DNA from: Bacteroidaceae bacterium
Lineage (GTDB): Bacteria > Bacteroidota > Bacteroidia > Bacteroidales > Bacteroidaceae
Direction: 5' to 3'
DNA: 45,691 nucleotides
Assembly (NCBI GenBank): GCA_017526905.1
Contig: JAFXQT010000100.1
Coordinates: 1 to 45,691, forward strand
Under the pieces are notes generated by a model that was not told the DNA's origin, made no database searches, and worked only from the letters and a program-made list of their open reading frames with translations. Made by a program: the position numbers and the translations under genes. Shown here one piece after another: positions 36,473 through 44,282 of this stretch. The number at the start of each line of letters is the position of its first letter. Position 1 is the stretch's first letter.

Positions 36473-37296
36473 ACAACGAACCTAAGACCGACCTCCTGCT
36501 GCGGATGATGGAGCAGCCGGAGCTATACACCGACGAGCAATGGTGCGACATCCTCAGCGACAGCGAGTGTCGCGAGCTCTACACATTGATGGCCATGACC
36601 CATGGCAGCGTCAATGTCGCCAAGGCCGATGCCGCCATGACGGAAGAAGACATCGCCGCCGAATGGGAGAAGGTGAAGGGAATGACGAATGACGAATCTC
36701 GCTTCGCTCGGAATGACGAATCTCGTTGTGCCCAAAGTGCCGAATCTCGCTTCACTCGGAATGACGAATCTCGTTGTGTCCAAAGTGCCGAATCTCGCTT
36801 CGCTCAGAATGCCGAATCCAAATCACCTTCAAACCCTGAAGGTAACTCTTATTTGTCATTCGTCATTCGTCATTCGTCATTCCGAGCGAAGCGAGATTCG
36901 TCATTCCCCAAAATTGCCGCCGTCCTCCTCACCGCCGTCTTTCTCGGCGGCCTGGCTTGGGCGTTCGTTCCTCGCTTCATAACCCCCAAAGCCAATGCCC
37001 CCAAATCCGCAGAGGCGACCACTCCACGCCTTGACGGGGAGCGAGAGGGGGTGCTTCCTGTTTCCTTCAACGACATGCGTCTGGACAGCATACTCTCTGT
37101 GGTGGCTACCCACTACCACCACGCCGTATGCTTCCGTGACAGCAGCCTGCGCGCCCTGCATTTCTATACCACTTGGGACGACAGCCAGCCCATCGACTCA
37201 TTCCTCACTACGCTTGATGAGTTCGAAGGGTTGCGCTTGAGCCGCGAGCGCGACACCATCTTCGTTGAATCTGAAACAGGGGAGGAAGCACAATGA
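36469..37296 (+). CDS. Anti-sigma factor with DUF4974-like periplasmic domain and repeat-built linker
   Basis: A 275-residue protein. The N-terminal 75 residues are helical and presumably bind the sigma factor. Residues about 76-120 are a tandem 8-residue repeat (ESRFARND / ESRCAQSA types). Residues about 129-146 come from inverted copies of the same DNA repeat. One membrane helix follows (about 150-168, IAAVLLTAVFLGGLAWAFV). The periplasmic C-terminus (about 198-270, VSFNDMRLDSILSVVATHYH) resembles DUF4974, the C-terminal part of FecR-type proteins; the FecR beta domain itself is absent, so this is a short form. It overlaps both neighbours by ATGA. It should hold the sigma factor until an outer-membrane protein with an STN domain signals. 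Confidence 0.85.
   Translation: MNNEPKTDLLLRMMEQPELYTDEQWCDILSDSECRELYTLMAMTHGSVNVAKADAAMTEEDIAAEWEKVKGMTNDESRFARNDESRCAQSAESRFTRNDESRCVQSAESRFAQNAESKSPSNPEGNSYLSFVIRHSSFRAKRDSSFPKIAAVLLTAVFLGGLAWAFVPRFITPKANAPKSAEATTPRLDGEREGVLPVSFNDMRLDSILSVVATHYHHAVCFRDSSLRALHFYTTWDDSQPIDSFLTTLDEFEGLRLSRERDTIFVESETGEEAQ
36687..36906. repeat. 24-bp tandem repeat plus inverted copy inside the anti-sigma gene
   Basis: Five contiguous 24-base units (36694-36717, 36718-36741, 36742-36765, 36766-36789, 36790-36813) alternate between two types, gaatctcgcttcgctcggaa and gaatctcgttgtgcccaaag (each plus 4 bases). A 35-base block (36687-36721) recurs as a perfect reverse complement at 36872-36906. The unit length of 24 keeps the reading frame. 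Confidence 0.92.
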
Positions 37297-40200
37297 AAGC
37301 GCGCGCGTTTCTCCTTATTATCTTTATGCACCTGTCAGCCTTCGCCTACGCACAGGAGGCATCCTCTTCGCTTGCTTCGGTCCTCGCCGCCATCCGCGAT
37401 GCGCAGACCGACCAGACCATCCATTTCATGACCAACGAGCTGGAGCACCTGACGGTCGGACGCATACCCAAGGACCTCACCGCCCGGAACGCTGTGGAGC
37501 GGGCCTGCAAAGGGCTGCCGGTGAAAGTGAAGCGCAAGGGGCGGCACATCTTCGTGCAGTACAAGCCGGAGAAGGATTTCACGGGCAAGAAGATCCACCT
37601 TTCGGGCGAGGTGAGGGACGGTTTCCTGGATATGCCGCTGCCTCATGCCCGCATCTCCGTGTTCAAGGCCGACAGCACTCTGGTGGCCGATTCCCTACGG
37701 ATGGTTGTCTTCTACAGGGGTGATATGCGAATTGACAAGGCTGTGTTCAACTTAGATGTGAGCGCTGCCGAACGCGAATATCTGGTGCGCGGGCAGATGG
37801 ATGGCTACGACGACGTGTGGCAGCGCGTCGCCATCAACGACCCCTCACAGGATGAAGTGGATGTGCCTTCGCTGAAGATGCGCAAGAGCACAGCCCGCAC
37901 CATGCGCGAGGTGACCGTCACGGCCACGAAGATCAAGATGTTCTGGCGCGGCGACACACTCGTGTACGATGCCACGGCCTTCCGCCTGCCCGAAGGCTCC
38001 ATGCTCGACGACCTCATCCGTCAGCTGCCGGGCGTGACGATGAACGCCGACGGCGAGATCTTCGTCAACGGGCGCAAGGTCGATGAGCTCCTCCTCGGTT
38101 CCCGCTCCTTCTTCGGTGGCAACAAGAAAGTGCTGCTTGAGAACCTGCCATACTACACTGTCAGGCACTTGAAGGTCTATGAAAAGCAGACCGACCGCAG
38201 TGTAGCTCTTGGCTACGACGTAGATCCCCGTCGCTACGTCATGGACGTGATTCTCAAAGATGAATACAATCAAGGATATATCGGTAATGTGGAAGCGGCA
38301 GGAGGAACAGACGAGCGATGGCTGGGGCGCGGCTTCTTGTTGGGCTTCACCGACAAGTTGAGGTTTACGCTTCTCGCCAACGCCAACAACGTAAATGAAA
38401 GCCGCCACATCGGACAGTCCGACCAGTGGAGTCCCGCCCGTCAGCCCCGTTCACTCCTCACCACCCGTAGCGTAGCCGGGGAACTGAACTATGAGGCCAA
38501 GAACGGGAAGAACAAGGAAATCAAAGAAACCTTCCGTGCCGAGTACACCTCCACCACCGACGATCAGACCATCACCCAACGCACAGAGCGCTTCATCGAA
38601 GGCTGCTCGCCAACGTCCGTAACCGAGTCCTTCAACCGCGCCGGCAACCGCCGTTGGACGCTCAACAACCATCTGGCGATGCGACTGCCCGCATGGATGG
38701 ACGTCTATGCAAACTTCGACTATGCCCAGCGCGACGGCTCCTTCCATTCCGCCTTCGATGAGCAATCCGACAGCCTCAGCATCGCGCAGCGCACCGTCGG
38801 CATCAGCGAGGGCACGAAGTGGAATGCCAAAATCGATGTCCAAGGCAGCGTGAGACCCGGTAAACAGAAAAGTCACATCGACTATTACGTTTCGATGGGT
38901 CATAACAGCGACGAGGGGGAAAGTGCCAGCCACTACCAAACCACGGACTCTCCCCCCGCCCTCCCTGTTAGGGAGGGAGCAGAATGTACTGAGCGGGCGT
39001 CTGTCTCATCTTTAAATTCCTCCTCACTCTTCAATCACAATACGTGGGGAGTTGTGAACCTTGGCTATGGCTATGAGATTGCAAAAGACCTTCACCTGGG
39101 CTTCTCCAATATGCTCTACAAAAGCCACGTACACACCCGCGACTATTTGTATCATCCCGACACATTACTCCTCCCCTCACAACTCGATGCCCTCGAAGCC
39201 ATCACCGACTACGCCAACTCATACGAGAGCCGCAGCGACACGTGGCAGAACGACTTCACCATCCACCTGAGTAAGAGCTCCTATTACATGCACCCGCAAG
39301 TACACATGAGGGTGAACTACGACCGCTGGCGCTTGGAACTGAAGCTACCAGTCTATAGCAACAAGCTCCACTATCAGCGCGGCAAAATCGACACCCTCGC
39401 CCGTCAGAGAATGTTCTTGCCCGAGCCCAAGTTTTGGTTCCGCCACTCATGGAAAGGTGCGCTGCGCGACTTCCAAGCCCACGCCAGCTTCAGACAAAGC
39501 ATGCCTCTCCTTATTGACCGCATCAACTTCCGCGACGACAGCCAACCACTTATCATCAAGCTTGGCAACTCCGACCTGAAGTCCACCGCTGTCACGCACT
39601 TCGACGCCCGTTATTACGACGGCACGGGGCGCAATCAAGGCATGTATAACCTCACCGCCTCCTTCGACTACCACCACCGCGACATCGCGCAGTCCATCGC
39701 CTACACCCCCTACAACGGAGTATATACCTACAAACCCATGAACGTGAGCGGCGCCTACCAAGCCCACGCCAACTTCAGCACCGACCACAATATCGGCGAG
39801 AAGCGCTACTGGTCGTGGCATGTCAACACCGGGGCCGACTGGAACCATGCCAAGGATCATGCCCTGTTGGAGGGGCAGACAGAAAGCCAAGTGAACACCG
39901 TGAACACGCTTTCGCTCAACAGCGGTGCTAACATCCGCTACAACTACAAGACCCTCAACGTCCGCGCCGTGGGCAGCATGGAGTGGCGGCACAGCGAAGG
40001 CCGGATGTACGACTTCTCTACCCTCAACGCCCTCGACTTCAGCTACGGCCTCGAAGCCACCTATACCACCCCCGCCCTCTGCGGAAAGAAGGTAGGAGGC
40101 ATGACCCTCGCCGCCGATGCCTGCATGTACAGCCGTCGTGGCTACGGTTCCGCCTCGCTCAACCGTGATGACTTCGTCGTGAACGCCTCCATCAGCCAGC

Positions 40201-40379
40201 CCTTGCTCAGTGGCAAGCTCATCGTCCGTCTCGATGCCTTCGACTTGCTGCACCAGCTCTCGCCCACCGACTACGTCATCAATGCCCAGGGACGTACCAT
40301 CACCACCTACCGCTCCCTGCCCCACTACGTCATGCTCCACGCCGTATGGCACTGGAACCGCAACCCCAAAAGGAACTAA
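37293..40379 (+). CDS. STN-domain outer-membrane plug/beta-barrel protein 1
   Basis: A 1,028-residue protein with a signal peptide (ending SAFAYA-QE). An STN domain lies at about 27-95 (LASVLAAIRDAQTDQTIHFM, then GLPVKVKRKGRHIFV) and normally relays to an anti-sigma factor. A carboxypeptidase-like regulatory beta domain (about 96-200) and a TonB plug-like domain (about 205-325: RGDTLVYDATAF, DDLIRQLPGVTMN) come next, then a large barrel ending in an aromatic-rich strand (HYVMLHAVWHWNRNPKRN). It lacks a SusD partner nearby. The start overlaps the anti-sigma stop. A palindromic element encodes residues about 552-563, in a presumed loop. Substrate unknown. Confidence 0.88.
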   Translation: MKARAFLLIIFMHLSAFAYAQEASSSLASVLAAIRDAQTDQTIHFMTNELEHLTVGRIPKDLTARNAVERACKGLPVKVKRKGRHIFVQYKPEKDFTGKKIHLSGEVRDGFLDMPLPHARISVFKADSTLVADSLRMVVFYRGDMRIDKAVFNLDVSAAEREYLVRGQMDGYDDVWQRVAINDPSQDEVDVPSLKMRKSTARTMREVTVTATKIKMFWRGDTLVYDATAFRLPEGSMLDDLIRQLPGVTMNADGEIFVNGRKVDELLLGSRSFFGGNKKVLLENLPYYTVRHLKVYEKQTDRSVALGYDVDPRRYVMDVILKDEYNQGYIGNVEAAGGTDERWLGRGFLLGFTDKLRFTLLANANNVNESRHIGQSDQWSPARQPRSLLTTRSVAGELNYEAKNGKNKEIKETFRAEYTSTTDDQTITQRTERFIEGCSPTSVTESFNRAGNRRWTLNNHLAMRLPAWMDVYANFDYAQRDGSFHSAFDEQSDSLSIAQRTVGISEGTKWNAKIDVQGSVRPGKQKSHIDYYVSMGHNSDEGESASHYQTTDSPPALPVREGAECTERASVSSLNSSSLFNHNTWGVVNLGYGYEIAKDLHLGFSNMLYKSHVHTRDYLYHPDTLLLPSQLDALEAITDYANSYESRSDTWQNDFTIHLSKSSYYMHPQVHMRVNYDRWRLELKLPVYSNKLHYQRGKIDTLARQRMFLPEPKFWFRHSWKGALRDFQAHASFRQSMPLLIDRINFRDDSQPLIIKLGNSDLKSTAVTHFDARYYDGTGRNQGMYNLTASFDYHHRDIAQSIAYTPYNGVYTYKPMNVSGAYQAHANFSTDHNIGEKRYWSWHVNTGADWNHAKDHALLEGQTESQVNTVNTLSLNSGANIRYNYKTLNVRAVGSMEWRHSEGRMYDFSTLNALDFSYGLEATYTTPALCGKKVGGMTLAADACMYSRRGYGSASLNRDDFVVNASISQPLLSGKLIVRLDAFDLLHQLSPTDYVINAQGRTITTYRSLPHYVMLHAVWHWNRNPKRN
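38946..38980. repeat. In-frame GC palindrome in barrel protein 1
   Basis: Arms ccctccct (38959-38966) and agggaggg (38970-38977) flank the loop gtt. The 35-base block is identical to 42242-42276 except for the loop (aac there, the reverse complement of gtt). It encodes DSPPALPVREGA in frame. Confidence 0.9.
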
Positions 40380-40384
40380 CAACA

Positions 40385-43300
40385 ATGCACACAGAAATGA
40401 AAACGAGATACCGACTTTTGTTGCTCATGGTCCTGGCGATGCTGCCATGCCTCCCATCCATGGCCGAGGGGGGCGCTGGCTTGACCGCCGACGAGCAGAA
40501 GCAGGGCCAATCCTCTTCGCTCCTGGCCGTGCTCCAGCACATCCGGCAGAGCCAGACGGACTATGCCATCGACATCGCCGCCGACGGCCTTGAAGAGCTG
40601 ACGACCAAGGCCAAGGTCGGGGGGCTGGACGCCGTGACGGCCGTCAGGCAGGCATGCAAGGGTCTGCCTGTGAAAGTGAAGGTGCTCGGCAAGCGCATCT
40701 ACGTACAGCACGAAGGGGTGAAGGTGGTGCGCAAGCTGAAGCTGCAGGGCGTGGTACAGGACATCCGTGCCCACAAGGACCTGATCGGTGCCACGGTGGT
40801 GCTGATGCGCCCCGACAGCACGGTCATCGAGCAGAAGGAAGCCTACCAGAAATATTACGCCGAGGGCTTCTCGTGGGAGACCAGCGAGTTCTCGTTCTCC
40901 GTGCCCGCCCGGCCCGCCAAATACCTCTTCCGCATCAGCCACATGGGCTTCCAAACCACCTACGTGGAGTATGCCATCAACAAGGTAGGCCGGCGCGAGT
41001 ACGAACGCGGTCTGCCTCCCTTCTACCTGGCACCACAGGCCAGCACGATGAAGGAAGTGACCATCACGGCCTCGAAGGTAAAGTTCTATTACAAGGGCGA
41101 CACCATCATCTATAACGCCGACGCCTTCATCCTGGCCGAAGGCTCAATGCTCGACGCCCTCATCCGTCAGCTGCCGGGCGTGGAGATGAAGTCCGACGGC
41201 CGTATCTATCACGAAGGCAAGTTCGTGGACGATCTGCTGCTCAACGGCAAGGAGTTCTTCCGCAACGACCGCAAGCTCATGCTCGAGAACTTGCCCGCCT
41301 ACACCGTCAAGGACATCGCCATCTACGACAAGCAGACCGCCGAGAACGAGTGGCTGGGCATCAAGGACGAGCACTCGCAGCGCCACGTCATCGACGTGCG
41401 CCTGAAGAAGGAGTACATGGTGGGATGGCTGGTGAACGTGGAAGCGGGAGGTGGCCTTAGGGACAACCAAGCGCAGCCCGCTCTAAACGCTAAATCCTCA
41501 ACTTTCAACTCTCCTTACCTCGCCCGCCTCTTCGCCATGCGCCACTCCGACTTCTCGCGCATCGCCATCGTGGCCAACGCCAACAACCTGGACGATGACA
41601 GCAAACCCGGCGAGAGCGACAACTGGCAGCGCGGCAAGACCAACGACCTGCGACGCACCGAGCGCGCAGACATTGGCGGCTTCGTCAGCGACCGCAATCA
41701 GCGATGGGAGGTCTCGGGCAACGTCTCCGTCAATCACCAGCGCACCGAGGGCGCGTCGCGCACCGTGCGCCAGAACTACCTATCCTCGGGCGACACCTAC
41801 GACCACAGCTTCACGAGCCGCACGGGCGAGGACCTGCGCATGGGAGGATGGCTGAGTTTCTACCGCAACTTCAAGAACGTGCGCTGGCACATCGACCCCA
41901 GCCTGAACTACCACCACTTCAACAACAGCTCCGACCTCGCCTCGGCCACCTTCAACGCGCCCGTGGCCGACGTCAGCCGCCAGCTCCTGAACGACCTCTT
42001 CAGTCACAATGCCGCACGCATCAGCCTGCGCGACACCCTCATCAACCGCATCCTGCGGCAAGGTTCAGGCCGCGGTCACACCTGGGACGGCACCTTCCAC
42101 ACCGGAGCCACCATCAAGATCCCGCACACCAACGAGAACCTCCGCCTCGGCGCCGGCATCAACCTCATCGGCAGCGAGGAACGGATGTTCGATAAGCAAG
42201 AGGTTAGAATAGCAGACCCTCAAGACTCTCAAGACTCTCAAGACTCTCCCCCCGCCCTCCCTAACAGGGAGGGAGCGGTTACCTTCGAGGATGAGGGTAC
42301 GCTGCCTTCAACACATTCTACTCCCCTCCCTACAAGGGAGGGGCAGGGGGGTGGGTCTTCCTCCTTCCACCACTACCGCGACAACCACCCGACGCGCGAC
42401 GGCAAGGCCTACTTCAACCTCGGCTACAACATCCCCTTGGGCGAAGGCTGGCGCTCCATCCACGCCACCTACAGCTTCGAGCACCTATGGCAGCATCACC
42501 GCTCAACGCTGTATCTGCTGGAAGAGGCCCCCTATAATCCCCCGGTGGGGGATGAACAGGCAGGCGACCTCCAAACTCCCCCCGCCGGGGGGCTACAGGG
42601 GCCCCTCCCCTCCCTCACAGACTACTATCAGGTGATGGACCGCGCGAACAGCTTCGACAGCCACTCCCACGAGAACCGCCACAAGCTGGACATCAACCTC
42701 GGCTACAAGTTCAACAAAGCATCCTACGGCCAGATATGGACGCTCCTCAACGGCAACATCACCCTGCACCAACAGCACCTCGACTACCAGCGCGGCAGCA
42801 TCGACACCACGCTCTGCCGCACAGCCGTCAGCATCACCATGGACGATAACACCTACCTCGACTTCAAGAACGGCCAGATAGGGATGACCATGGGCATTCG
42901 TCAGACGCTGCCCGAGCTGGAGCACCGTATCGACCTGCGCGATGACACCGACCCGATGAACGTTCGGCTGGGCAACACCCGCCTGCACCCGTCGGTCACG
43001 CCCGACTTCGGAGCCTCCTTCGCCTTACGCTCCAAGCAGGGCTTCCAGCGGTGGGAATGGCACCACGTCCAGACGTTCAACGCAGTGGCCATGGGCTACA
43101 CCTACGACACCCGGACGGGCGCACGCACCTACCGACCCGAGAATGTCAACGGCAACTACACCAGCGACGGCGGCTACACCTTCCACCACAACTTCGGCAC
43201 CGCCCAAAAGGTGAGCATCGACCTCCCCCTGCACCTCACCCTCATCCAGAGTGTGGACATAACGGGAGGGGAGCGTTCCACCGTCCATCGCCTCAACCTC

Positions 43301-43765
43301 TCCTTCTCTCCCTCTGTCAAGGCCGACATCGGCAAGCAGCACTTTGAGTTCACCTGCCAGCCTGCGTGGGACCGCCTCACCAGCGACCGCAGCTCCCCTC
43401 CCCAGGGAGGGGATGGGGGTGGGCTTGACTTCAGCGCCTTCACCTGCCGCACCTCCCTCTCGGCCATCCTGAAGCTGCCGTGGAAGCTGGACCTCTCGAC
43501 CGACCTCAACCTCTACACCCGCACAGGTTATGCCGACGCAGCGCTGAACACCAGCGACTTCGTCTGGAACGCCCGCCTCTCGCGTCCGTTCTTCAAGGGC
43601 AAGTTCCTCGTCCTCATCGACGGCTTCGACATCCTCGGCCAGCTCTCGAACGTCACCCGCGTGATGAACGCCCAAGGCCGCACCGAGACCTACACCAACG
43701 TCATGCCCCGCTACGTCCTGCTCCACGCGGTCTGGCGCTTCAACAAACAGCCGAAGAAACGATAG
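40385..43765 (+). CDS. STN-domain outer-membrane plug/beta-barrel protein 2
   Basis: A 1,126-residue paralogue of the upstream protein, starting 5 bases after its stop. The ATG at 40385 gives the signal MKTRYRLLLLMVLAMLPCLPSMA after a short lead. It has an STN domain (about 40-110, then GLPVKVKVLGKRIYVQH), a regulatory beta domain (about 120-225), a plug (about 230-320: KGDTIIYNADAF, DALIRQLPGVEMK) and a barrel ending RYVLLHAVWRFNKQPKKR. It is longer than paralogue 1, partly because of several palindrome-rich inserts around residues 613-660, 718-741 and 1003-1010, and a Ser/Asn-rich insert near residue 375 (NAKSSTFNSPYLARL). It probably shares the regulatory partner; substrate unknown. Confidence 0.88.
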   Translation: MHTEMKTRYRLLLLMVLAMLPCLPSMAEGGAGLTADEQKQGQSSSLLAVLQHIRQSQTDYAIDIAADGLEELTTKAKVGGLDAVTAVRQACKGLPVKVKVLGKRIYVQHEGVKVVRKLKLQGVVQDIRAHKDLIGATVVLMRPDSTVIEQKEAYQKYYAEGFSWETSEFSFSVPARPAKYLFRISHMGFQTTYVEYAINKVGRREYERGLPPFYLAPQASTMKEVTITASKVKFYYKGDTIIYNADAFILAEGSMLDALIRQLPGVEMKSDGRIYHEGKFVDDLLLNGKEFFRNDRKLMLENLPAYTVKDIAIYDKQTAENEWLGIKDEHSQRHVIDVRLKKEYMVGWLVNVEAGGGLRDNQAQPALNAKSSTFNSPYLARLFAMRHSDFSRIAIVANANNLDDDSKPGESDNWQRGKTNDLRRTERADIGGFVSDRNQRWEVSGNVSVNHQRTEGASRTVRQNYLSSGDTYDHSFTSRTGEDLRMGGWLSFYRNFKNVRWHIDPSLNYHHFNNSSDLASATFNAPVADVSRQLLNDLFSHNAARISLRDTLINRILRQGSGRGHTWDGTFHTGATIKIPHTNENLRLGAGINLIGSEERMFDKQEVRIADPQDSQDSQDSPPALPNREGAVTFEDEGTLPSTHSTPLPTREGQGGGSSSFHHYRDNHPTRDGKAYFNLGYNIPLGEGWRSIHATYSFEHLWQHHRSTLYLLEEAPYNPPVGDEQAGDLQTPPAGGLQGPLPSLTDYYQVMDRANSFDSHSHENRHKLDINLGYKFNKASYGQIWTLLNGNITLHQQHLDYQRGSIDTTLCRTAVSITMDDNTYLDFKNGQIGMTMGIRQTLPELEHRIDLRDDTDPMNVRLGNTRLHPSVTPDFGASFALRSKQGFQRWEWHHVQTFNAVAMGYTYDTRTGARTYRPENVNGNYTSDGGYTFHHNFGTAQKVSIDLPLHLTLIQSVDITGGERSTVHRLNLSFSPSVKADIGKQHFEFTCQPAWDRLTSDRSSPPQGGDGGGLDFSAFTCRTSLSAILKLPWKLDLSTDLNLYTRTGYADAALNTSDFVWNARLSRPFFKGKFLVLIDGFDILGQLSNVTRVMNAQGRTETYTNVMPRYVLLHAVWRFNKQPKKR
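42221..42276. repeat. 9-bp triplication plus palindrome in barrel protein 2
   Basis: caagactct occurs three times in a row (42221-42247), encoding repeated QDS, and leads into the palindrome ccctccct-aac-agggaggg (42255-42273), encoding PPALPNREGA. The position corresponds to the loop carrying the same element in paralogue 1. Confidence 0.9.
42323..42343. repeat. Second GC palindrome in barrel protein 2
   Basis: cccctccct-aca-agggagggg, followed by a G-rich run. It is read in the same phase as the others, giving LPTREG then QGGGSSS. Confidence 0.88.
42537..42606. repeat. Cluster of three GC palindromes in barrel protein 2
   Basis: Three palindromes lie in series: atccccc-ggt-gggggat (42537-42553), cccccc-gcc-gggggg (42578-42592) and aggggcccct (42597-42606). 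Together they encode a Pro/Gly-rich stretch (NPPVGDEQAGDL then PPAGGLQGPLPS) unlike barrel strands, so probably a loop. Confidence 0.85.
43395..43412. repeat. Third GC palindrome site in barrel protein 2
   Basis: cccctccc-ca-gggagggg, followed by atgggggtggg. It is read in a different phase from the LPxREG copies, giving SSPPQGGDGGG. Confidence 0.85.
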
Positions 43766-43932
43766 GAATCCGAACCACCTGAAAAAAGCCCATCAAGGCC
43801 CTTCATCCTCTCGTGAATCAGCTCAATTTGCTTGATTCTCAGGTGAGGATACAGCCCTTCTTGTGCCCATTCCGTCCCTCCTTTCAGTGACAAGCTACCA
43901 CCCAAAACGCGAATAAACGAATACTTCACAAT
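43766..43932. other. Gap before the decayed barrel gene
   Basis: A 167-base gap interrupts the otherwise overlapping gene run. It holds an imperfect inverted repeat (gaatcagc ... gcttgattc, about 43813-43837) with no clear T-tract, and no -7 box I trust. Confidence 0.4.
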
Positions 43933-44282
43933 ATGTTTAATTCTCTAAGAACCATCTGTCTGCTCTTGATGCTTCATGTGTCAGTGAACAGTTTCTCCCA
44001 AGGACTCGTCTTCGGCACCGTGCAAGACGCATTCCTGAAGACACCGCTGCCCGAGGCAAAGGTATCGCTGTTGCTGGCAGCTGACAGCACCGTGATCATC
44101 GACTCCATCCCTGTCACCAAGAAATTCAGGGACGACGGCTACTCCGCCTGCTACATCAGCTCAGCAACACCCAGTACTCCGTCAACGCCCAGGGCCGCAC
44201 CGAAACGTGGTATCGCTCCCTGCCGCACTACGTCATGGCGCATTTAGTATATCACAGGAACAAGAATCCTAAAAAGAAATGA
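43933..44282 (+). pseudogene. Remnant of a third plug/barrel gene with internal deletion
   Basis: The 5' part (ATG 43933) encodes a signal peptide and the start of the regulatory domain (VFGTVQDAFLKTPLPEAKVS), aligning with VKDGFLKTPLTDAHVS of the next gene. After about 44125-44150 the homology jumps to the extreme C-terminus of the family, but in another frame: LLHQLSNTQYSVNAQGRTET and then YRSLPHYVMAHLVYHRNKNP, matching the end of barrel protein 1. That frame ends with TGA at 44280-44282, overlapping the next ATG. About 2.5 kb of plug and barrel is missing and the join is out of frame, so the open frame from 43933 ends early at 44247 with a nonsense tail. No functional product is expected. 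Confidence 0.9.

Noticed and set aside
36694-36813. Possible CRISPR array
   Set aside because: The 24-base units are contiguous with no spacers, lie in frame in a coding sequence, and no cas gene is present.
43933-44247. 104-residue small secreted protein
   Set aside because: The second half is out-of-frame translation of a barrel C-terminus; the locus is better read as a deleted pseudogene.
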